From: Clostridia bacterium
GTDB taxonomy: Bacteria; Bacillota; Clostridia; Christensenellales; CAG-138
Length of the DNA stretch: 64,000 nucleotides
NCBI GenBank assembly: GCA_017524445.1
Contig: JAFXVP010000058.1
Location: 26,718-90,717 of the forward strand
Reading direction: 5' to 3'
The position numbers and the translations under genes are program-made. Below are positions 1-8,112 of the stretch, piece by piece (within the stretch, counting starts at the first letter, position 1; the number at the start of each line of letters is the position of its first letter). Below the pieces are notes generated by a model. That model searched no databases. It saw only the letters and a list, made by a program, of their open reading frames with translations, and was not told the origin of the DNA.

Positions 1-1
1 A

Positions 2-43
2 AACATCATCAAAACCGCTAAGGAAGCGGTTGCGCTGAAATAA
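2..43 (+). CDS. 3' end of a truncated upstream gene
   Basis: Thirteen codons (ending KEAVALK) lead to a TAA stop at 41-43 in an otherwise uninterrupted frame from the window edge. This fits the C-terminus of a gene lying mostly outside the window. It could belong to the same sugar-metabolism group as the genes that follow, but the repeat at 54-180 separates them and the fragment is too short to identify. Confidence 0.4.
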   Translation, partial: NIIKTAKEAVALK

Positions 44-53
44 GGGAAAGATA

Positions 54-180
54 TACCCCCTCATCACCGCTTCGCGGAGCTTCTCCACCCTAAAGGGGGA
101 GAAGCCTCCGAATTTGCGAAACCAAAAGCCTTCCCCTTGATGGGGAAGGTGACGCCGTCAGGCGGCGGATGAGGTGAAGG
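54..180 (+). repeat. MITE-like palindromic intergenic repeat, copy 1
   Basis: A non-coding element made of nested short palindromes: a GCTTCTCC...GGAGAAGC block and a CCTTCCCC...GGGGAAGG block. It begins CCCCCTCATC and ends GATGAGGTGAAGG. A related copy lies in opposite orientation at 6018-6186. The structure resembles small non-autonomous intergenic elements common in Clostridia; no transposase is nearby. Confidence 0.7.
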
Positions 181-238
181 TCAATCATTCTTGCGCACAA
201 ATTACTGAAAAGATCAAATAATCAAGGAGGAGAATCAT

Positions 239-715
239 ATGAAACTTGTGATCGGAAGCGATAAATCCGGCTTTGCCGTCAAGGAAGCGATCAAGGCGTA
301 TCTTGCTGAGGCGGGCGTCGACTTCGACGATCTCGGCACAAAGGATCTCAACGAAGTCCATCCCTACTACCGCGTGGCGGGCGACGTCGCGCCGCTTGTG
401 CAGAACGGCACCTATGAAAAGGCGATCCTGATCTGCGGTACCGGCGCGGGCATGTGCGTCGTGTCCAACAAGTTCAAGGGTGTGCATGCCGTCGCGTGCG
501 AGGGCGTCTATTCGGCGCGGATGGCGCGCGCGATCAACAACGCGAACGTGCTGTGCATGGGCGGCTGGATCGTCGGTCCCGAGATGGCGATCGAGATGGT
601 CAAGGCGTTCCTCAATACCGAATGGTGCGAGGGGCTTGAGGACTGGCGCGCGGTGAATATGCATAAGTTCTCCGCGGAGGTCAAAAAGATCGAGGACGGC
701 ATCTATGGCGCTTGA
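239..715 (+). CDS. RpiB/LacAB-family sugar-phosphate isomerase
   Basis: A 158-residue protein matching the RpiB/LacA/LacB family, cytosolic enzymes that interconvert aldose and ketose phosphates. Visible family features are the N-terminal GSDKSG loop, the CGTGAGM loop with the likely catalytic Cys66, the NKFKG stretch, and the NANVLCMGG motif at 101-109. The position that is usually His in ribose-5-phosphate isomerases (the CHD motif) reads CEG here (Glu88). A substrate other than ribose-5-phosphate, such as a tetrose or hexose phosphate, is therefore plausible. The start is fixed by an AAGGAGG site about 9 bases upstream. It is the first complete gene of a tightly packed operon, overlapping the alcohol dehydrogenase by 11 bases. 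Confidence 0.85.
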   Translation: MKLVIGSDKSGFAVKEAIKAYLAEAGVDFDDLGTKDLNEVHPYYRVAGDVAPLVQNGTYEKAILICGTGAGMCVVSNKFKGVHAVACEGVYSARMARAINNANVLCMGGWIVGPEMAIEMVKAFLNTEWCEGLEDWRAVNMHKFSAEVKKIEDGIYGA

Positions 716-1802
716 GTTTCTGTATCGGCAGCCGGTTCAGATCCGTTTCGGTTCGGGCTGTATCAAAAAACTCGGCGAAGAGATCAAAACGCTCGGCGCG
801 GCGCGCTGCCTCGTCGTCTGCGACCGGTTTTTGAAGGCGACCGTTGAAGCGATGCAGGGGGAGATCCCGGAGATCGCCGCGGTCTTTTCGGACGTCGAAG
901 AGAACCCGCAGCTTTCCGGCGTGATCGAAGCGACGCGCCTTGCGCGTGAGGCACAGGTCGACGCGATCGTCGGGATCGGCGGCGGCAGCACCATGGACAC
1001 CGCGAAGTTTACGGCGGCGATCGCACGGGAAAACGCCGACGCGCTCGCGTGCTTTTCGGGCGAAACGCCGTTTCCGGAAACGCGCTTTCCGATGATCGCG
1101 GTCCCGACCACCGCCGGCACCGGCAGCGAGGTCACGCAGGTCTCGGTCATCAGCCACGGCAGGGAGAAGAAGACGATCAATAACCCGGTCTTTATGCCGA
1201 CGCTTGCGATCGTCGATCCCGCTTTGACGCTTACCGTACCGCCGCGCACGACGATGAACACGGGACTCGACGCGATGGCGCATGCACTGGAGGGCTACTG
1301 GAGCCGTAACCATCAGCCGATCTCCGATCTTTGCGCGATCGAGGCGGTACGGCTCGTGCTCGAAAACCTCGAAACGGCGTACCGCGACGGGTCGAATCTT
1401 TTCGCGCGTGAAAACATGTCGCTTGCGGCTTTGCTCGGCGGCATGAGCTTCGCTTTGCCGAAGACCGCGGGCAGCCACGCCTGCAGCTATCCGCTTTCCG
1501 AGGACTACCATCTGCCGCACGGCGAAGCATGCGCGTTCACGCTCGACAGCTTCGTGTGCATCAACGCGGACGAGCGGCTTGAACTGCTTGCCCGCCGCGT
1601 CGGACTTTCCGGAACGGACGCGCTGAGCTCCCGCATCAGGGCGCTCAAAAAGCTCGGAGGACTTAAAACGACGCTTTCCGATCTCGGCGAGGTTGATCTC
1701 GATAAGCTCTGCCGCGACGCGGCGAAGCATCCGCTGATGGGCAACAACCCGGTCCCGATGGACGAAAGCGCGCTCAGAAGAATGTTTGAAGCACTGCAAT
1801 GA
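705..1802 (+). CDS. Iron-containing alcohol dehydrogenase
   Basis: A 365-residue group III alcohol dehydrogenase, a cytosolic NAD(P)-dependent enzyme that reduces aldehydes or oxidises polyols and alcohols using a divalent metal, normally iron. The nucleotide-binding GGGSTMDTAK motif lies at residues 93-101. The expected metal ligands are visible as Asp189, His193, His258 and His272. Length is slightly below the usual 380-390. The gene starts inside the end of the isomerase gene and its stop overlaps the transporter start, so the three are probably co-translated. Beside a sugar-phosphate isomerase it may act on a sugar alcohol or a short aldehyde; the substrate cannot be read from the sequence. 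Confidence 0.88.
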   Translation: MALEFLYRQPVQIRFGSGCIKKLGEEIKTLGAARCLVVCDRFLKATVEAMQGEIPEIAAVFSDVEENPQLSGVIEATRLAREAQVDAIVGIGGGSTMDTAKFTAAIARENADALACFSGETPFPETRFPMIAVPTTAGTGSEVTQVSVISHGREKKTINNPVFMPTLAIVDPALTLTVPPRTTMNTGLDAMAHALEGYWSRNHQPISDLCAIEAVRLVLENLETAYRDGSNLFARENMSLAALLGGMSFALPKTAGSHACSYPLSEDYHLPHGEACAFTLDSFVCINADERLELLARRVGLSGTDALSSRIRALKKLGGLKTTLSDLGEVDLDKLCRDAAKHPLMGNNPVPMDESALRRMFEALQ

Positions 1803-2713
1803 AGGGACGGGCAAAGGACGTCGGCATGATCGCCGGCATGGTGATCGCGTGGACGATCTACTACGCGGTCAGCAAATTTACGGTGGACCGGACGGGATCC
1901 CCGTACGCGGCGGGTTTTCTGCTGCGCGCGGCGGCGCTCGTCTTTCTCACCGTGCAGCTTGCGGTCACCGGCGGATTCCGCGATCTGTTCCGGCAGGGCA
2001 AGGCGACGGTGATCCTCGTCATCATCGGTGTGTTCGGCTTCCTTCTGGACCTGTTCGCAAACCTCGGCTACGCAAACGGCGGCTCGCTCGGCACGGGGAC
2101 CGCGCTTCTGAAAACCGATGTGCTGATGGTGAATCTCCTGACCGTCGCGATTCTTAGAAAGCGTCTGTACGCGACCGACTGGCTCGGCACGCTGCTGATG
2201 CTCGCGGGCGTACTTCTTGTGCTCGGGCTGAATTTTAAGGAGCTCACCTTCCGGCCGACGGACCTGTTCTTTATCGCAAGCGCGGCGTGCGTCACAGCGA
2301 ACGCGTTCATCATCAAGGCGGCGCAGGACAAACACGGGCAGAAGGCGGACACGATCTCGTATTACAACAACTTTGTCGTGCTGCTGCTGTTTGCGCTCTT
2401 TGCGGTCTCCCGCGGGGACCTTGCGGCTCTCAGGTCCTCCGAAACGCCGGGCTTTTGGTGGCTTGTGGCACTCGGCGGACTTGCGCAGACGGGGATTTAC
2501 TTTTTCTATTACCGGAACCTCAGACGTCACGAGGTATGGATCGTCAAGCTCTGGCTTTTGCTCATGCCGGTATTGAGCTGCATCGTCGGCGTGCTGTTCT
2601 TAAATGAGGAGCCGACGGCATGGAAGCTTGTCGGGATCGGCGTGGTGCTTATCGGCGCCATGATCATTCTGCTTCGTGAGAAGCTGCATCCGGAAAAACG
2701 GGAGGACGCGTAA
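1799..2713 (+). CDS. EamA/DMT-family membrane transporter
   Basis: A 304-residue polytopic membrane protein with about ten hydrophobic helices in two similar halves, the layout of the drug/metabolite transporter superfamily (EamA). The second half ends with the typical LNEEPTAWKLVGIGVVLIG signature. The start ATG overlaps the stop of the dehydrogenase gene by four bases, and the next gene starts one base after its stop, so it sits firmly inside the operon. It probably imports or exports a small metabolite linked to the pathway, but DMT transporters have very diverse substrates and none is indicated. Confidence 0.8.
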   Translation: MKGRAKDVGMIAGMVIAWTIYYAVSKFTVDRTGSPYAAGFLLRAAALVFLTVQLAVTGGFRDLFRQGKATVILVIIGVFGFLLDLFANLGYANGGSLGTGTALLKTDVLMVNLLTVAILRKRLYATDWLGTLLMLAGVLLVLGLNFKELTFRPTDLFFIASAACVTANAFIIKAAQDKHGQKADTISYYNNFVVLLLFALFAVSRGDLAALRSSETPGFWWLVALGGLAQTGIYFFYYRNLRRHEVWIVKLWLLLMPVLSCIVGVLFLNEEPTAWKLVGIGVVLIGAMIILLREKLHPEKREDA

Positions 2714-3934
2714 ATGCGGACCGAAGGCGACAACATGACAGGACTGAAACGGCAGAACCGCGCCGCGGTGCTTCTCGCTCTGCACCGGTACGGCGGGCTT
2801 TCCCGCAAGCGCCTTGCGGCGATGCTCGGCCTGACCCCCGCGGCGATGACGAAGATCGTCGCGGAGCTGATCGCGGAGGGGCTCGTCTATGAGGAGGGTT
2901 CCATGCCTTCCGGCAGCGCGGGCAGGCGCGAGATCACGCTGCGGCTGAAAACCGACTCGCTCTGCACGCTCGGCGTGTCGATCGGGCTCAAAAAAGCGAT
3001 CCTCTCGGCGGTGCGGACGGATGGGGAAGTGCTGACGAGCGTAACCGTCCCGCTGCCCGCAAGAGCGCCTGCGGAGGAGACCGTTTCCTTGCTGTGCGAC
3101 AGGATGATGGATCTGATCGTGCGCACAAGAGATTTTCGCTATACCATTCTCGGGTTCGGCATTGCTGTACGCGGCGTGATCGGACCGGACGGACGCACGG
3201 TCAAAACGACCTTCGACGCGCTCGACACGGCGGATTTTCCGATCTGCGACCGGTTTGAAGCGCATACGGGCTATCCCGCGGAGCTGTCGAACAACGTGCG
3301 CGCGCTGCTTGCGGCGCAGACGTTTTTATCCCGCGAGGAACAGCCGGAGAGCATCTTCTTTCTGCGGTGCGGCTCCGGCATCGGCGCGGCGTATTCCGCG
3401 GGCGGCGAGATCTTCGAGGGCGACCGGCGGCAATGCGCGGAGATCGGGCATATCCCGGTGATCAAACGCGGCGGAAAGCCGTGTCACTGCGGCAAGTCCG
3501 GCTGTCTCGAAACGATCGCGTCCCCCGCGGCGATCCGAGAGGACGCCGCGGCGATCCTTTCGGAAACGGAAACGCCGCTTCTTTGGAAGCTGACAAACGG
3601 AAATCAGGACGCGGTCACGACCGCGCTCGTGCTGGACGCGGCGCGGGGCGGGGACGCGGGCGCTGCAAGGATCACAGATCGCGCGGCGGAAGCGCTGGCC
3701 GACGCGCTGAAAAGCGTCGTGTATCTATTGGACCCCGGAAAGCTCGTGCTGTACGGCGGGATCTTCGAGCATCCGTACTTTATGTCGCGGCTCTCGGCGG
3801 AGATGGACGTCGGCGTGGACGCGGCGCACGCGGCGCCGATGGAAAAAAGCCGCTTCAACGGGCGGCTGGAGCCATGCGCGGCGGGACTTCTGTACACGAT
3901 CCGATTTTATAAAAACGGAGGTATGATCGAATGA
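2714..3934 (+). CDS. ROK-family transcriptional regulator (NagC/XylR type)
   Basis: A 406-residue protein with an N-terminal winged helix-turn-helix (about residues 14-55; SRKRLAAMLGLTPAAMTKIV) followed by a ROK sugar-kinase-like domain. The zinc motif HCGKSGCLE is present in the C-terminal part. Members with this layout are DNA-binding repressors or activators that respond to a sugar or sugar phosphate, and most lack kinase activity. Its place in the operon suggests it controls these genes. The annotated ATG gives MRTEGDNM; a second ATG at residue 8 is also possible. The 3' end overlaps the next start by four bases. Confidence 0.85.
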   Translation: MRTEGDNMTGLKRQNRAAVLLALHRYGGLSRKRLAAMLGLTPAAMTKIVAELIAEGLVYEEGSMPSGSAGRREITLRLKTDSLCTLGVSIGLKKAILSAVRTDGEVLTSVTVPLPARAPAEETVSLLCDRMMDLIVRTRDFRYTILGFGIAVRGVIGPDGRTVKTTFDALDTADFPICDRFEAHTGYPAELSNNVRALLAAQTFLSREEQPESIFFLRCGSGIGAAYSAGGEIFEGDRRQCAEIGHIPVIKRGGKPCHCGKSGCLETIASPAAIREDAAAILSETETPLLWKLTNGNQDAVTTALVLDAARGGDAGAARITDRAAEALADALKSVVYLLDPGKLVLYGGIFEHPYFMSRLSAEMDVGVDAAHAAPMEKSRFNGRLEPCAAGLLYTIRFYKNGGMIE

Positions 3935-4599
3935 CGATCCTCGAACAGCTGCAAAGCAGGAACCCGGATCTGCAGCTTTATGTCGTGACCGATCCGGAAT
4001 TTGAACGCTACGGACGCGTCCTGCCCTGCGAGGATACGCACGCGCTTTCCGAGGCAATGGAAAAAACCGGCGTCCCGGAAAGCGGCAACCGTTACGTTGC
4101 GAGCGATCCCGCGCTTGAAGCGCTTTCGACGATTGCAGAGATCGGACGCACGGTTTACGGCGGCATGCCGATCCAGGCGGGCTTCTGCAACGGGCGCGGC
4201 TTCACGCTGAACGCCGAGGAGTACCATAAGTGCAGCGAGGTCAATTACTCCACGACCGGGCTTGTGCTGCTTCTGGCGCTGCCGGACGATATTCATGGTC
4301 GTATGCTCGACGCGAAGGATGTCAAGGGCTTTTATCTCCCGCCCGAAACGCTTGTCGAGATCCATCCGCGCGTGCTGCATTTCGCGCCGTGCCGGATAAC
4401 GGAATCGGGCTTCAACTGCCTCGTCGTGCTGGAACGCGGGACCAACGCGCCGCTCGATCACGTCGACACGTCCGCGCCGGGCGAAGCGGGGCTTTTGTGG
4501 ATGCAAAACAAGTGGCTCATCTGCCATCCGGATTCTCCGCAGGCGCAAAAGGGCGCGTTTGTCGGGATCACAGGGGAGAACCTGACACTGAAGATATGA
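3931..4599 (+). CDS. DUF4867-like cytosolic protein, possible sugar isomerase or mutarotase
   Basis: A 222-residue soluble protein that resembles the DUF4867 family, recalled as a neighbour of sugar-phosphate isomerases in Firmicutes. It has no signal peptide or membrane segment. A cupin-like look is suggested by HxxCSEVNY near residues 92-99 and the ETLVEIHPRVLHFAPC region, which offers His and Glu residues that could bind a metal; this is inference. Its start overlaps the ROK gene stop (ATGA), making it the last gene of the operon. Function unproven; a sugar isomerase or epimerase role is the simplest reading of the context. Confidence 0.6.
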   Translation: MTILEQLQSRNPDLQLYVVTDPEFERYGRVLPCEDTHALSEAMEKTGVPESGNRYVASDPALEALSTIAEIGRTVYGGMPIQAGFCNGRGFTLNAEEYHKCSEVNYSTTGLVLLLALPDDIHGRMLDAKDVKGFYLPPETLVEIHPRVLHFAPCRITESGFNCLVVLERGTNAPLDHVDTSAPGEAGLLWMQNKWLICHPDSPQAQKGAFVGITGENLTLKI

Positions 4600-4608
4600 A
4601 ACAGATGG

Positions 4609-4728
4609 TGTGTGCGTGTTTTTTGTGGAATTTGTGTTTTTTGTGGTTTTACGGCATAAGGATCAATGAATCTATCTGTATTTGATAATACATTCCACAA
4701 TTTACACAATTTCCACAGGATACACACA
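4609..4728. repeat. AT-rich imperfect inverted repeat between convergent genes
   Basis: Two arms of about 35 bases (4609-4646 and 4695-4728) are near reverse complements, both built from GTGGAATTTGTG-like and TTGTGG blocks, around a spacer of about 48 bases. It lies between the end of the sugar operon and the malic enzyme terminator. It could fold into a long hairpin or be a decayed miniature element. Confidence 0.55.
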
Positions 4729-4740
4729 TGAGGTCAAAAC

Positions 4741-4765
4741 AAAAAAGCGGGCAAAACGCCCGCTT
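4741..4765 (-). terminator. Intrinsic terminator of the malic enzyme gene
   Basis: An 8-bp perfect stem (AAGCGGGC/GCCCGCTT) with a 5-base loop. Read on the minus strand it is followed by a run of T (4746-4741). It lies 16 bases past the malic enzyme stop. Confidence 0.85.
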
Positions 4766-4780
4766 ATGTATTTTTGGGGT

Positions 4781-5953
4781 TCAGATCCTTGCTACGCCGC
4801 TCTTACGTGCCGCTTCCGCGACCGCAGCCGCGACCGCCTTGCCTACGCGCGGATCGAACGCCTTCGGAATGATGTAGTCCGGGGAAAGCTCCTCAGGGGA
4901 AATGAGGTCCGCAAGCGCTTTCGCCGCCGCCATCTTCATCTCTTCGTTGATGTCGCTTGCCCGCACGTCGAACGTGCCGCGGAAGATGCCCGGGAACGCG
5001 AGGACGTTGTTGATCTGGTTCGGGAAGTCGCTTCTGCCGGTCGCGATGACCTTTGCGCCGCCTGCCTTCGCGTCGTCCGGGAAGATCTCCGGCGTCGGGT
5101 TCGCGCAGGCAAAGATGATCGCGTCGGGATTCATGGTCTTGACCATCTCGGTCGTGACCGTGCCCGGCGCGGAAACGCCGATGAACACGTCTGCGCCTAC
5201 GAGCTGTTCCGCGATACTGCCCGCTTTGCGTTCGAGGTTCGTGACCTCCGCCATCTCCTCCTTGATCCAGTTGAGACCCTCGCGGCCCTTATAGATCGCG
5301 CCCTTGCGGTCGCACATGGTGATGCGTTTAAAGCCCGCGGAAAGCAGCAGCTTTACGATCGAGACCGCCGCCGCGCCTGCGCCGGAGGTAACGACCTTCA
5401 CGTCTTCCTTCTTCTTGCCGACGACTTTCAATGCGTTCGTCAGACCCGCGAGGGTGATGACGGCGGTGCCGTGCTGATCGTCGTGGAAGATCGGGATGTC
5501 GCACTTTTCCTTGAGCTTGCGCTCAATCTCAAAGCAGCGCGGCGCAGAGATGTCCTCTAAGTTGATGCCGCCGAAGCTGCCGGAGAGCAGATACACCGCG
5601 TTGACGAACTCGTCCACGTCGTGTGTCTTGATGCACAGCGGGAACGCGTCGACGTTGCCGAACGATTTGAACAGGACGCACTTGCCCTCCATGACCGGCA
5701 TGCCGGCTTCGGGACCGATGTCGCCGAGGCCCAGGACCGCGCTGCCGTCGGTGATGACCGCGCAGAGGTTGTGACGGCGGGTCAGCTCATAGCTCTTGTT
5801 GATGTCCTTCTGGATCTCCAGGCACGGCTGCGCCACGCCGGGGGTGTACGCAAGGCTCAGGTCGTCCTTTGTGGCGACGGGAACCGTTGCGATGACTTCG
5901 ATCTTGCCTTTCCATTCTCCGTGCAGCCGGAGCGATTCTGTTGCGTAATCCAT
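4781..5953 (-). CDS. NAD(P)-dependent malic enzyme
   Basis: A 390-residue malic enzyme of the short bacterial type, catalysing oxidative decarboxylation of malate to pyruvate with reduction of NAD or NADP in the cytosol. Visible family stretches include SLAYTPGVAQPC near residue 35, ITDGSAVLGLGDIGP near residue 70, the metal-binding FHDDQHGTAV near residue 155, and the Rossmann loop VVTSGAGAAAVSI near residue 187. An AAAGGAG ribosome site precedes the ATG. It stands alone, with its own terminator downstream and the repeat at 6018-6186 upstream. Cofactor preference cannot be decided by eye. Confidence 0.95.
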   Translation of the reverse strand: MDYATESLRLHGEWKGKIEVIATVPVATKDDLSLAYTPGVAQPCLEIQKDINKSYELTRRHNLCAVITDGSAVLGLGDIGPEAGMPVMEGKCVLFKSFGNVDAFPLCIKTHDVDEFVNAVYLLSGSFGGINLEDISAPRCFEIERKLKEKCDIPIFHDDQHGTAVITLAGLTNALKVVGKKKEDVKVVTSGAGAAAVSIVKLLLSAGFKRITMCDRKGAIYKGREGLNWIKEEMAEVTNLERKAGSIAEQLVGADVFIGVSAPGTVTTEMVKTMNPDAIIFACANPTPEIFPDDAKAGGAKVIATGRSDFPNQINNVLAFPGIFRGTFDVRASDINEEMKMAAAKALADLISPEELSPDYIIPKAFDPRVGKAVAAAVAEAARKSGVARI

Positions 5954-6017
5954 GTATATACTCCTTTAATTGAATTTCTGTCCCGGACTTCAACCGATCG
6001 AGCGGAATACGGATTTT

Positions 6018-6186
6018 CCTTCACCTCATCCGTCACGCCTTCGTCGTGACACCTTCCCCATCAAGGGGAAGGCTCAAATCAGTGGCTTCTCCCCCTTAAG
6101 GGTGGAGACAGCATGGTACGCGCGGGCAGCGTGCGATTTACCTCTGTAACGAAGTGGATCAGCGTCAGCTGACTGATGAGGGGGTT
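6018..6186 (-). repeat. MITE-like palindromic intergenic repeat, copy 2
   Basis: It carries the same modules as 54-180 in reverse order: CCTTCACCTCATCCG at the left edge, the CCTTCCCCATCAAGGGGAAGG palindrome, the GGCTTCTCCCCC block and a GATGAGGGGG right edge, with an extra 40-50 bases in the right half. It separates malic enzyme from the transketolase subunit gene and contains no credible coding frame. Confidence 0.7.
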
Positions 6187-6213
6187 ACTCCGTTCGCTCA
6201 TTCCGTTGGAGAG

Positions 6214-7176
6214 TCACTTTCTTTGCAGTACGGCCTTGACCTGTTCTTCGACGTGCGCCGCGGTAAGCCCGAAACGCTCCTGCAGGTACGCCTGCGTGCC
6301 GACTTCGCCGAATTCGTCCTCGACCGCAACGCAGGCTGCGGGAACGGGGCAGCGCTCGGCGAGCACTTCGAGGATCATGCCGTAAAGTCCGCCGTGCCGG
6401 TTCGCGTTCTCGGCAACGACGACCGCACCGCATTTCTTTGCCCACGCTTCGACTGCGTCCGCGTCGACCGGCTTCACGGTGAAGCAGTCGACGACCGCGC
6501 AGGATGTGCCCTGCGCTTCGAGGGATGCAGCGGCTTTCATGGCTTCGTGCACCATGATGCCTGCGGCAAAGATCACGACGTCCGTGCCCTCACGGAGCGT
6601 GACGGCCTTGCCGATCGGAAGCTCCGTACCGTCTTCGTAGACGCGCGCGTACTGCTTTCTGCCGACGCGGATGTACTTGACGCCCGGACGGTTGACGCAC
6701 TGCTTCAAAACGCTTGCAAGGCAGGTCGGGTCGGACACGTCGATCACGGTGGAGCCGGGCAGCGCGTTGTAGAGCGCGGTATCTTCAAACGGCATATGCG
6801 TGCCGCCGTTCATCGCCGCGGTCACGCCGGGGTCGGTGCCGATGACCGTGACGTCGTTCTTTGCGTAGCCGCCGGACAGGAAGATCTGGTCATAGATGCG
6901 GCGGGACGCGAACGTGCCGAAGCTGTGAATAATCGGCTTGAAGCCCGCGGCGGCAAGACCTGCCGCGACGCCTGCCATGTTCGATTCGGCGATGCCGCAG
7001 TCGATCGCGCGATCCGTGTGCGTTTTGGACCATTTCAGCGTGCCGGAGCAGCTCATCAGGTCTGCGTCCAGAAAGATCACGTCGGGATCGGTTTCGCATA
7101 ATTCCGCAACCGTTGCGCCGATCACGTCCTTGCAGAGACGCGGGTCCATCTCTCCGTTATAAACGTTCTTTGTCAT
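6214..7176 (-). CDS. Transketolase, C-terminal (pyrimidine/TK_C) subunit
   Basis: With the ATG at 7176, chosen because a GGAGG lies 8 bases upstream, the product is 320 residues. It carries the transketolase pyrimidine-binding domain (AESNMAGVAAGLAAAG with its catalytic Glu, and the GTDPGVTAAMNGGTHMP stretch) followed by the C-terminal TK domain. It would pair with the product of the gene just upstream to form a split thiamine-diphosphate transketolase that moves two-carbon units between sugar phosphates. The pair is separated by only four bases. An in-frame extension to 7233 exists but overlaps the upstream gene and has no ribosome site. Confidence 0.92.
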   Translation of the reverse strand: MTKNVYNGEMDPRLCKDVIGATVAELCETDPDVIFLDADLMSCSGTLKWSKTHTDRAIDCGIAESNMAGVAAGLAAAGFKPIIHSFGTFASRRIYDQIFLSGGYAKNDVTVIGTDPGVTAAMNGGTHMPFEDTALYNALPGSTVIDVSDPTCLASVLKQCVNRPGVKYIRVGRKQYARVYEDGTELPIGKAVTLREGTDVVIFAAGIMVHEAMKAAASLEAQGTSCAVVDCFTVKPVDADAVEAWAKKCGAVVVAENANRHGGLYGMILEVLAERCPVPAACVAVEDEFGEVGTQAYLQERFGLTAAHVEEQVKAVLQRK

Positions 7177-7180
7177 GGTT

Positions 7181-8023
7181 TCAGCCCTCCAATGCAGCGA
7201 GCTTGGCGGAAAGCTCTGCGGTCCAGTTTGCAAAACGCTCGTCGGTCACCGGCATGCTGTGGTTCATCGCGGTGTTTTCGACCTCGGTCACGCCGTGACC
7301 CTTGATCGAATCGAGCACGATCGCGTAGGGCTTTTCGCCGCCGTTTCTCGTGCGTTCCAACGCCGCCGCGATCTGCTCGACGTCGCCGCCGTCGACCTTG
7401 ACGGTATCGAAGCCGAACGCTTCCATCTTTGCGGCGAAATCGCCCATCGGAAGGACCTCGTCAAGGTAGCCGTCCAGCTGGCGCTTGTTCCAGTCGATCA
7501 GCACGACGAGATTGCCTAACTTTTTCGCGCTTGCGAACATGAACGATTCCCAGCACTGACCTTCCTGCATCTCGCCGTCGCCGACGATCAGAAAGACGCG
7601 GTTGTTTCGTCCCTTCAGCTTGTTGCCGAGGGCAAGACCCGCCGCCTGCGACGTGCCCTGACCGAGAGAGCCGGTCGTCATGTCCACGCCGGGGGTCTTG
7701 TTGCGGTCGCAATGGCTCGGAAGCCGCGTGCCGCCGCGGTTCAGCGTCTTGAGCTCTTCATAGGGGAAGAAGCCCTTCAACGCGAGCGTCGCGTAGACCG
7801 CGGGACCTGCATGCCCCTTCGACATGACGAGATAATCGCGATCCGGCCATTTCGGATCCTTGGGGTCATAGCGCATCTCGCGTCCGTACAGCACCGCGAG
7901 CGCGTCGGAAATGCTCATGACGCCGCCGACGTGCCCGGAGCCGATGGAGTGGATCGCTTCGAGCGCCGCCATGCGGATTTGCAGGGCAAACGCTTCGATG
8001 GATTTCTTTTCGGTTAGTTCCAT
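7181..8023 (-). CDS. Transketolase, N-terminal (ThDP-binding) subunit
   Basis: A 280-residue N-terminal half of transketolase. The thiamine-diphosphate motif starts at GDGEMQEGQCWE and ends at LIDWNKRQLDG. The SIGSGHVGG stretch near residue 27, MSKGHAGPAVYA and the GSLGQGTSQAAGLALG loop are all typical. It acts with the downstream subunit in non-oxidative pentose or tetrose phosphate metabolism, or in a related ketose/aldose transfer. AGGAGG precedes the ATG and a near-consensus promoter lies at 8061-8089. Split transketolases are common in Clostridia beside sugar operons. Confidence 0.93.
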   Translation of the reverse strand: MELTEKKSIEAFALQIRMAALEAIHSIGSGHVGGVMSISDALAVLYGREMRYDPKDPKWPDRDYLVMSKGHAGPAVYATLALKGFFPYEELKTLNRGGTRLPSHCDRNKTPGVDMTTGSLGQGTSQAAGLALGNKLKGRNNRVFLIVGDGEMQEGQCWESFMFASAKKLGNLVVLIDWNKRQLDGYLDEVLPMGDFAAKMEAFGFDTVKVDGGDVEQIAAALERTRNGGEKPYAIVLDSIKGHGVTEVENTAMNHSMPVTDERFANWTAELSAKLAALEG

Positions 8024-8060
8024 AGCTTCCTCCTTTGAAAATCAATTCTGTATCTTTATC

Positions 8061-8089
8061 AGTATAACAGTTTCGCTGCCGTTTCGCAA
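8061..8089 (-). promoter_or_regulatory. Sigma-A-type promoter for the transketolase genes
   Basis: On the minus strand, TTGCGA (8089-8084), a 17-base spacer and TATACT (8066-8061), about 40 bases upstream of the first transketolase ATG. Confidence 0.7.
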
Positions 8090-8112
8090 CGCTTTTGATC
8101 GGATTTCGGCGT

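Noticed and set aside
681..1814. Long open frame antisense to the iron-dependent alcohol dehydrogenase
   Set aside because: Arg-rich product with no family features and no ribosome site; the plus-strand gene has full catalytic motifs. Long antisense frames are common in this GC-rich DNA.
6154..7101. Open frame antisense to the transketolase C-terminal subunit
   Set aside because: Shadow of a clear minus-strand gene; the product is compositionally biased and overlaps the repeat element.
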